Assembly (NCBI GenBank): GCA_973895155.1
Contig: OZ316892.1
Span: 434,001 to 498,000 of the forward strand
Source of the DNA: Marsupella aquatica
Lineage: Eukaryota; Marchantiophyta
DNA: 64,000 bases
Direction: 5' to 3'
Both the position numbers and the translations under genes were made by a program. Below, one piece after another: positions 35,450 to 42,955 of the stretch. The notes under the pieces were generated by a model that did no database searches, was not told the origin of the DNA, and was given only the letters and a program-made list of their open reading frames with translations. The number at the start of each line of letters is the position of its first letter. Within the stretch, counting starts at the first letter, position 1.

Positions 35450-35693
35450 CCAAACATACCAAGAGAAAAGACCAAGAGAGGAGACCAAGGGAAGACATAG
35501 AAGAGGCCGGCTACGTATCTCATGACCCGATGAAGGATCTGTCCAGTATATGTGTGTAAAATGTTAGTAGAAGCAGGTTAGCAGCGTCACATGCCACTAA
35601 GCCACGAAACCGGCCTCGCCAAGGGCAAAACCTGCGGGAATCGGCTTGTGCAAGGGGGTTTCTTGGGTTTAGGGAGCCATGGGACGCACCACA

Positions 35694-38233
35694 ATAGCCA
35701 AGCCGCGTTCAGTTTCCCATGGGAGCTTGCGTTGGGGAGGCAAGGCGGAGTAGGCGGAGGTTGAGTTCCAACTACACTTGGCCCCTAGACTCTCATTTGA
35801 ATGTAACCTAGAGTTGGTTGCTAGAGTGGGGGCCATTCTGGTCCCAGCGTTTTAGGACAAACTTAGGGACAAGCTAGCTAATTGAGCCATGAGCATGTCC
35901 TAGAGGCAGGGCGGTTAGCCAGTGACAAATAGGAAATGAGGAAGCTGGGGTGGCATCCGTAGACCCAGGGTCCTCACTTCTTTTCTTCTGATCCATCACA
36001 CGCGAATAAGTATAGGGTTTTTTATTGGGTTTAGTGAAATACTTTTAAATTTTTGTTGAAGAACATTAGGGTTATTTTAATCTAATTTTGAGGATTATAA
36101 GAATCATGGGGTTTTTTAAATCAAATATGGGAATATTCTTGGAATATTCCATTAAGTTAGGGGTAAAACAATTCCTAAAAAAACTTTATTGACTTAACTT
36201 TTAGGGTGTTTATTCCCCCAAAACTTCGAGCGTGATATGGGACACCCCTTGGATTGAGGCCCCCGAGTCCGTAGAGGGGTTGATCTAGACAAACACTGGG
36301 TATCGGCTCTGGCTTTGGCTTATGGCAAGGCCATGCGGGCCTGAGAGGTTCTATTCATTGACCTACTTACAAGGTCTGTTGAGCTTGATTTGAGATACTA
36401 GTCTTGGAGTTCTTGGATCCAGATGGGTTACTTAAATTATACCAAAGTGTTTGGTTGCTTGTGCAGACAATGAGGACCATTGAGCAACGGTTGGGTTAAG
36501 GTATAGGCAGCACAACCAAAAACTTGAAGTCTAGAATAATCAATAGGTCTCTTATACCACAACTCAAATGGAGTTTGCATCAACTTACTAGTGGTAGACC
36601 TTGCCACCTAGCGCCCTCACCAATCCCAGCACCCACGCCTAAGGGCCCTGATGCCCAAACACATCTGTAAGTAGTGGGTAATTCCAAAAGCATGAAGAAA
36701 CTGGAAATTTTCAATTTTTTTACGGTGTTTAGACTGCAATTATTGCTAACTGTAACTAAAACAACATTCGAAGTTACTAAGTTACTATGTATCCTGAAAG
36801 GCAATTGAGATGCCTACCCTACTCTCGAGGATCCCCACGCCAGGCTGAACTGATGGAAGTTACACAGAATCGAACTGTTACAACAGTGGAGCTACTCGAA
36901 CCAGAAGACATCCAACAGCAAGCTTGAAGAAGTCTTTAAGTGTTTTTAGTTAAGTTTAGGAGTAATGCATCTTATCTGATTTTTATAAATGTGTTCTAAG
37001 GCTTTCGAAGCTCTCATACTTCCTCAGTATATAGTCTGTACTTAGGAAAACCTGCTGGAAAAATCTTAGAGTTTTCCAACTTATAGTTAGGAAGTTAAAA
37101 ATAGTTGAATTCCCTAAGTCTTTAACAATATCGCATTACGAGTTACTAGTTTCCGATTACGAGTTCCGATAGACAGTCGATTACGAGTTAATAGTTTACT
37201 AGTTACGAGTTCATACTTAGCCATTTTTCCGGCTTTTCACTTACTGAATCGCCATTTTAACTTTTTGAGGGGTATGAAGAGGCATGTCTCTTCGACCCTG
37301 TAACCTCTCACTCTGTAGATTTTGGCTATAAGATAGCTTTGCCACTAGTGTAGTTTATGGTTAAGTTATGCATTTTTGCCTTTTCCTTGTGTTAAACTAG
37401 TTGATCATGAATCTATGAGTTCGAGATCAGGTTTAACATTTGGAGAGACTTACCTCCTTCTTGTGTTTTTACCTATGATTATAAACACAGGAAGTAAAAT
37501 TCCTTTTGTGCAAATCTTTTGAGTTGTAATGATAGATTCCTTGTTGGTGACTCATTGCAATCTCTTGAGTTCTTGAAGTTAACTCATTGATTTTAAGTCT
37601 TATTGAAATTGATGGATTTTCTTTCATGTTGCTTAGTACCATCTAAATGTTGAAGTAGCTACCTTTTAGATCTTATCTGAGTACCACTTAGAAAGAAAGG
37701 ATAAGACATGTTGACGGCATTTTAAAAGGTACTCTAGTAAGCAGTTTAGATCTGAAAAGCAATATGGATTTGTATCCTTAAGTCTTTTCATTTTGACTTA
37801 TGTCTAAGGAGTAACCTTGGAAAATTCCAGACTCCCTTAGCATACTTTAAGATATACTTTCCTATGTTTTGTTAATCATTCCCTTTTCATTAATTTATGG
37901 TTACATGATGCTGAATTGTCATTGAAAACCACTCACCGCTGTGGAGCGATCTTCAAAATACTTTATTAAAGTAATCAATTCTGATTACTATGTGTTAAAG
38001 AGAGTTCTTAAACTCTCATTTGTGTTTTTATGTATCAAATCAACCCCATATTGTTCTTTACGGGAATGAATACCGAGTTTGAAGACCTTTCAATGTGTTT
38101 TTGGTTCTTCATAGCAAACTACAACCTCCACAGAACCCCTCGAGCAAGCAACTTGGTGTCCTCAACACCACCTACTACCCCTCCCATACAAAGTCACACT
38201 TGCTCTCTAGCACGACCATTGCTCAACGGTCCT
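35694..38233. other. AT-rich intergenic or relic DNA
   Basis: No intact gene was found. Apart from the copia integrase fragment listed next, the stretch shows AT-rich sequence with several GATTACGAGTT/ACTAGTTACGAG-like short repeats at about 37130-37215. I cannot assign the rest. The right edge is the 5' end of the young family-A array. Confidence 0.5.
36430..36610 (-). pseudogene. Ty1/copia integrase C-terminal fragment
   Basis: The reverse-complement reading around 36610 to 36500 gives STTSKLMQTPFELWYKRP followed by DYSRLQVFGCAAY. These match the order of the conserved copia integrase block (NRSP.., TP(Y/F)E.W, L..FGC.AY). Stops follow within about 60 nt. It is a short decayed remnant, unrelated to the Ty3/gypsy elements around it. 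Confidence 0.6.
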
Positions 38234-38327
38234 TGTGATGCCTAGACAGGAATCACTCGACCGGTTAAGTGGGTAAAGCAGGAAGGCACCATAGGAACAC
38301 CTTAGTATAGTGACAAAACAAGGAAAA

Positions 38328-38333
38328 TATAAA
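38328..38333 (+). promoter_or_regulatory. TATA-like box before the LTR ORF (LTR 1)
   Basis: TATAAA lies 11 bp upstream of the LTR ORF start and also occurs at 49205 and 60086. If it is used, transcription would begin after the first ATG, so either it is not the promoter or a downstream in-frame ATG is used. Family B has its TATA box farther upstream. Confidence 0.35.
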
Positions 38334-38344
38334 CAATTAGGGGC

Positions 38345-41300
38345 ATGGAACCCGGGCAGAGGCCGGAGGTAAGGCTGAGGGTGAAAACCCGATTAGGGTT
38401 AGGGCGCGTTAAGCGTCGGCGGCTAGGAAGGATCAACGGGAAGAAGGACCGGCAGAGGAGAGGGGTAAGGAGCGCTTGCAGGAGATGGTGGCTCATTTGC
38501 GAGCACGAACTAGGCAGACGACTACGGGAGGCCAACTACTGTCAGCTGCTTAGGCAAGCACTCGGGGAGAGAGTAGATACCGACGATCGACCTAAGGAGG
38601 GTATGAGCAACGTCAATCAAGCGGCACATTTCTGGGGATGCCTGTTCGAACGGGCAACTGAGTACATCAAGACTTACGAGGACGAGGAGTCAGAAAGGGC
38701 AGCTCGAGAACGGCAGGAGCTCGCTCGATTGTGGGAGCTGCACAAGACGGCTTTCTTAGGAGGCGAACTCATCAAGGACGAGTTCCTGTGGACGCCTACT
38801 TCCAATCAACTCGACGATCTTCTGTTTTGCAAAGACAGCGTCGTCGGCATCCGAGAGGCCATCAAGAACTGCAACGACATACACTGGGAATTAAAGGGTA
38901 GCACGGAAAGGTGGACCCGGGCAACGGTGCTAGGAGAAACCTCCACGGCAGCAGAGATGAAGAGGAAGGGAGCCGTCAACGATGAAGCCACCCTGGCAAA
39001 AAGAACGAGGTCGGCGGCACCAAAGAAGCCAGCCGAGCAGCAGAGCAGGAGGCAGGGAGAAGCCGAAGAGGAGGAGGTCGATCCCATCAAGGCCATTCCA
39101 ACCAGGGATGACACCTGGAAGGGCTGGGCGGCAACCCTACCGGTGGAGGTGCAACTACATTTTGCACGGGAGGAGGATGCATGCTTTACGGCCATGCAGA
39201 CCAAGAAGTACCAAGGCTTCATGGCCGGATCCGGCTTGGAGGCCTTTGTAAGATTACCATGGCTGAAGCCGGAGGTACCGGAGTCAGACCTATTAGAATT
39301 CGTGGGGTCATGGGAACCCGAGACCAATTGCACGAGGATATATGGGAAGGATTTCTATCTTACTCCCAAGGTAATTGCCGAAGTGTTTGGCTTGCCGATG
39401 GGCAATAAGACCAAAGTTGATACCAGGAAGACCTTGCCTGACAAGGAGTTCCGGTCGTTCCCCGGGCCATCAACGAAGAATGGCTTCTTCCAGAACACCT
39501 GCACCAACCCGCACATAGGAGAGATGATCGACTTCTTGCGGGTGACCATGCATTGTAACTTGCCGAGGGCAGAGATCGGCAAGGCACAGGTCTATCTGGC
39601 AGAAAGGCCAGACCCAAGCCGGGACTACAACGGGTACCTCCTCAACCAATTGAAGAAGATCTTAAAGGAGGAGCAGCAGGTAATCGGCATGGGGAGCGTG
39701 TCGCGGCTTGGCTATCACATGCCGCTGTTGTGCCGGTATGCCAGAGGTCAGACTTTTGCCCCGGTACTTCCCCTGCAGGTAAGGGCACCCGAGGAAGCTC
39801 CAACACCGAGGCCGTTGGCTGAGAAGCCTCCACCACCTGTTAGTCCTACGATCGAGCAGGTGTTTAGGCCCAGGAAGGAAGACTTGCCGATGCAGCAACC
39901 AGGCATGCAGAGTCTGCTGAAACTACTGGAGAAAGAAAAGAAATCGGCATCGGCAACAACAACAACAACGGCAACGGCAACAATGCAGGACACTACTACA
40001 GAGGTAGGCCTACACCGGCTCACAAGAGAAAACCCCTTTGCTGGAGACAAGGAGAGAATCAGGCCGGAATCCAAGCCAGGTGTTCGAATGTACGTGGGAA
40101 CCTCAAGCTCCGAATCTGAGGCAGAATTGCCTGAAGCTCCTACCGACGAAGAGGAGAGGGAGAAGCCGGACGTCCAAGAAGTAGAGGAGGCAGTGGAGGA
40201 CTGCAGCCATGATAATTCCGGCTATGGGTCGGACCATCACGTTCCAGGAGTAAGGACCTGTGGCCGGTTTGTCCCCACACTTCCAAGGGTAGTGCGAGGG
40301 GACCCCAACCAGCAGAGTAGCCCTGAGTCTCCCCCACCAGATGTTGCTCCCCCGAGCTTCGACGACATAAAACAGACGGTGCAGGAATTTCAGGAGCGAA
40401 TCAAGCAGGAGGAAGAGGCCGCCCTGGCTAAGGAAAAGGATTTACCAGGAGGAGATTGGCCGGAGGACATCAGGCGGCTAGCCGAAAAAGGAAGCAAACC
40501 TCTAGCCACGATTGAAGAGATCCGCAGGACGGCGTGGGAGCAGAGGCCACGATGGGCGATGCCGATCACTTCTACTTACTCCACCTACGCTAAGAATAGA
40601 GCCATGGAGTAGGGTGAGATGTGTGGGGAACTTGCGCTCGGCATCTTTGGAGAGGAGTTGGAGGTAGGACCCTTTTTCCATAGGGAGCAGTTGGAGAAGC
40701 ACCAATTAGAAGAAGCGGTGGCTTTAGAGAGAAGCAAGAAGGACGAGGTCATTCGGCGGCTTAGGAGGATGGGAGCCGAGATTGAAGATCTAAGGGCGGC
40801 CAAGAAAGCCCAAGATGAACTGCGGATTAAACGACATGAGCTGAACATCATGCAGGGGCAGTTGGACGCCGCGCAGGCTGATAATCAGAATATCAAGGAT
40901 AAACTGGCTCAGACGCAGGAAGAGTTGGCCGACACGATCAAAGAGAGGGAGAAGTGGAAGCAAGAGCTGAAGAATACAGAGGAGGCCCACATAACAGCCA
41001 ACAGCCGGGCCATGGCGGAGACCCAAAGAAAGGAATGGGCGTTGAAAGGGGAGCTCGAGAAAATCCGCGGAGCCCTTGAGCAGAAGGAGGTCGAGTTAGG
41101 GAGATCCTATCAAGGGATTATGGCGCTGCAGCAGGAGCTTGCGTCCCTGACGGCCAGCTTCAAGGCCGACCTAAGGGAGAAGGACTAGATGCTCGAACAG
41201 ACTTACGCCAAGATGAACCAGATGGAGTCTGTCATCATTGCAGAGCTCGACAAGGAGCTAAGAGCAACCCAGGAGGAGAGGGCTACCTTGAAGAAGGAAT

Positions 41301-41974
41301 TGGAGGAAGCCCACAGGGAGCAGGAGGAGGCCAAAAACGAGCTGGAGGGGGCACGTAAGGACCTGGATGAAACCCAAGAGGAGTTGGAGGAAATCACAAG
41401 GAAGATGGAGAACCTACAGCGGCGGGCCGACAACCAAACAGAGCGGCTGAAGAAACAAGCCGCAGTATTTAAATGCTTAGCTGCAGCAGGTCCATCTCCC
41501 GTTGGGACAAACCAGTTACCAGGGGTGGTAATTGCCGAAGGACAAGCCGCGTCAACTGCACCAGTGCCGGAAGTAAGTGGGAAGGGGAAGGGACCAGCTG
41601 CTGAGCCACCAACGAAGAAGAAGCGGAAACCTCCAGGGTCAAGGAGTAATACGACTTCACAGGCCGTGGTGATCAAGGAGGTAGACCCAGCACCGACCCC
41701 AGACAGGGTCACGGCTAAGGATCCAACTACCCTAGGGGAAGGGGAGGCCGAAGCCGAGGGAGTGGCTGAAGCCGAAGCCGTGGGAGTGGCTGAGGCCGAA
41801 GCCGTGGGTATTGCCGAGGCCGGTGTCGAGGCTGAAGCCGAAGGTGGACCCAGTCAGGCCGATGGAGAGTTGACTCGGTCAAGGGCAGGTAATCTGTCAG
41901 TAGGCGGGCCAACGGCAGTGGCTGAGGAGGAAGTGTTGGGGGCGTCCATTGAGGATCCACCACCGGTGTCGTGA
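38345..41974 (+). pseudogene. Family-A LTR protein, copy 1 (two in-frame TAG)
   Basis: The ATG at 38345 opens 1,209 codons to the stop at 41972, interrupted by TAG at 40610 (TAT in copy 3) and TAG at 41186 (GAG in array units 1 to 3). Approximate residues: Arg/Lys-rich N-terminus 1-60; Trp/Glu/Arg helical region 60-215; NLS-like KRTRSAAPKKPAEQQSRR 219-240; globular domain 260-470 with LPWLKPEVPESD, FVGSW, DFYLTPKVIAEVFGLPMG and NGFF.NTCTNPHIGEMIDF; Thr/Ser/Pro/acidic linker 470-755; coiled coil 755-1040; basic KKKRKPPGSRS near 1095; Ala/Glu repeats 1130-1170. The LTP..I..VFGLP..G string recalls plant mobile-domain/transposon-associated proteins, but I cannot assign a family. No catalytic site is visible. 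Confidence 0.75.
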
Positions 41975-42464
41975 CGGTGCAAGGGCGCCGTTCCTTTTAG
42001 GGAAGGCGGACATGGAGGGAGGAGGCGTGAGTGGGCAGGGCGGGCGCGGATCTCCACGTTTAGGATTAGGATCAGAACCAGGAGCGGCCCTGACACTTAG
42101 CTTAGTGGGATTGCGGTCCCACTGGTAGGAGCAACACTTGTGCTCCTGCCTTGCTGTACATAGGTAGATTCGGGCAAGTAGATTACTGTTAAGTAGATTA
42201 GGCTTACGATGCAAAGAATGGCGGATCCACTACCAGGATAAGTACCTGGGCAGCGGGGAGCTCAGGGCCTCTTCTTTAGCAAGTTTTTAGTTTGCACCAG
42301 ACGGGCTGGGATCAAGTAGTACGAGAAGCTCTCGGTTAGTCATACAGTGACCCTTGTGTATATTCATGTTTCCTCATGCCTAAGAGCTGAATAGAGTTGG
42401 CCTCACGGCTTAGTTCGCAGAACTTGTGTATGAGATGTACTGTTTGTATGGCAAGTGCATGGTA

Positions 42465-42485
42465 TGACTCAGTCAGAATGAGTCA
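42465..42485. promoter_or_regulatory. Inverted TGA(C/G)TCA pair (LTR 1)
   Basis: TGACTCA (42465-42471) and TGAGTCA (42479-42485) are the same bZIP-type dyad as at 2966, about 490 bp downstream of the LTR ORF and 400 bp before the LTR end. That is a reasonable enhancer position if a promoter lies in the LTR tail. Confidence 0.4.
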
Positions 42486-42599
42486 TTTTGCTATTTGTGT
42501 GTCGCATTAACTTGTGTGAAGAGTGCCCACATCAACAGAAGGAAGGAAAGTAAGCAGGGGAGTGAGAGTTGGATGTGTCGAGCTGAGAGAGGTCTTAGC

Positions 42600-42640
42600 G
42601 GCTTAACCAAGCCTATTGGGGATCATTCCGGCGGCGGAAT
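42600..42640 (+). promoter_or_regulatory. Twin potential RNA hairpins (LTR 1)
   Basis: Hairpin 1 is GGCTT-AACC-AAGCC (42600-42613). Hairpin 2 is ATTCCG-GCGG-CGGAAT (42625-42640). The pair is repeated in every family-A LTR and has a counterpart in family B at 22806-22847. It lies about 250-290 nt upstream of the primer-binding site, where retroelement RNAs commonly carry packaging or dimerisation structure. Function is inferred only. Confidence 0.5.
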
Positions 42641-42680
42641 CCAAACATACCTAACAGGAAGACAGGGGAAGATAGGGGAA

Positions 42681-42695
42681 GGCCTATATTAGGCC
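42681..42695. promoter_or_regulatory. GGCCTA-TAT-TAGGCC palindrome, possible core promoter
   Basis: A perfect 6-bp inverted repeat encloses a TATATTA string (CCTATATTAGG). It occurs in all young family-A LTRs and is lost in the old A2 LTR. It could be a TATA-type promoter giving a ~170-nt R-U5 leader, a CArG-like site or another hairpin. The sequence does not decide between these. Confidence 0.35.
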
Positions 42696-42890
42696 GGCTA
42701 CGTATCTCATGACCCGATGAAGGATCTGTCCAGTATATGTGTGTAAAATGTTAATAGTAGTAGTAGAAGGTTAGCAGCGTCCCATGCCGCTAAGCCGCGG
42801 AAACGGCCTCGCCAAGCACGAAACCTGCGGGAATCGGCTTGAGCTGGGGGGTTTCTTGGGTTTAGGGAGCCATGGGACACACCACATTTT

Positions 42891-42910
42891 TGGCGCTAGA
42901 TGGAGGGGGC
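42891..42910 (+). other. Primer-binding site, interior 1
   Basis: TGGCGCTAGATGGAGGGGGC begins 4 bp after the LTR terminus at 42886. The position and the leading TGG are as expected for tRNA-primed minus-strand synthesis. It is identical to the family-B site. Confidence 0.8.
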
Positions 42911-42955
42911 ATTTCTTAAGCCGTGAGATATGAAGTTAGAACGGAAGCGTAGGTA

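Larger units (their letters stand above)
32537..35693 (+). repeat. Old family-A LTR (A2), right fragment
   Basis: It continues the LTR split by element B and ends at CACCACA (35687-35693). The next bases, ATAGCCAAG, are not a primer-binding site, so no family-A interior follows. It is diverged from the young LTRs throughout: the bZIP-like dyad is degraded (TATAACTCAATCAGAAGGAGTCA), the GGCCTATATTAGGCC palindrome is lost, but the twin hairpins persist. Confidence 0.9.
38234..42886 (+). repeat. Family-A LTR 1 (4,653 bp)
   Basis: It starts TGTGATGCCTAG and ends CACCACA, with unrelated DNA to the left. It is four bases shorter than LTR 2 because ACC-type bases just before the ORF start are missing (GGGGCATGG instead of GGGGCAACCATGG). 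A reading frame fills 38345-41974. The 0.9-kb noncoding tail holds the regulatory and hairpin elements listed separately. Confidence 0.93.

Noticed and set aside
42725-42760. TGTGTGTAAAATG as a mapped polyadenylation site
   Set aside because: TG-rich TGTAA strings are common in plant 3' ends, but there is no clear AATAAA and nothing else to fix a cleavage site.
38234-42886. LTR ORF as a host gene captured by duplication
   Set aside because: The frame lies inside TG...CA LTR boundaries in all copies of two families and has no introns or host flank, so it belongs to the element now. An ancient host origin cannot be excluded.
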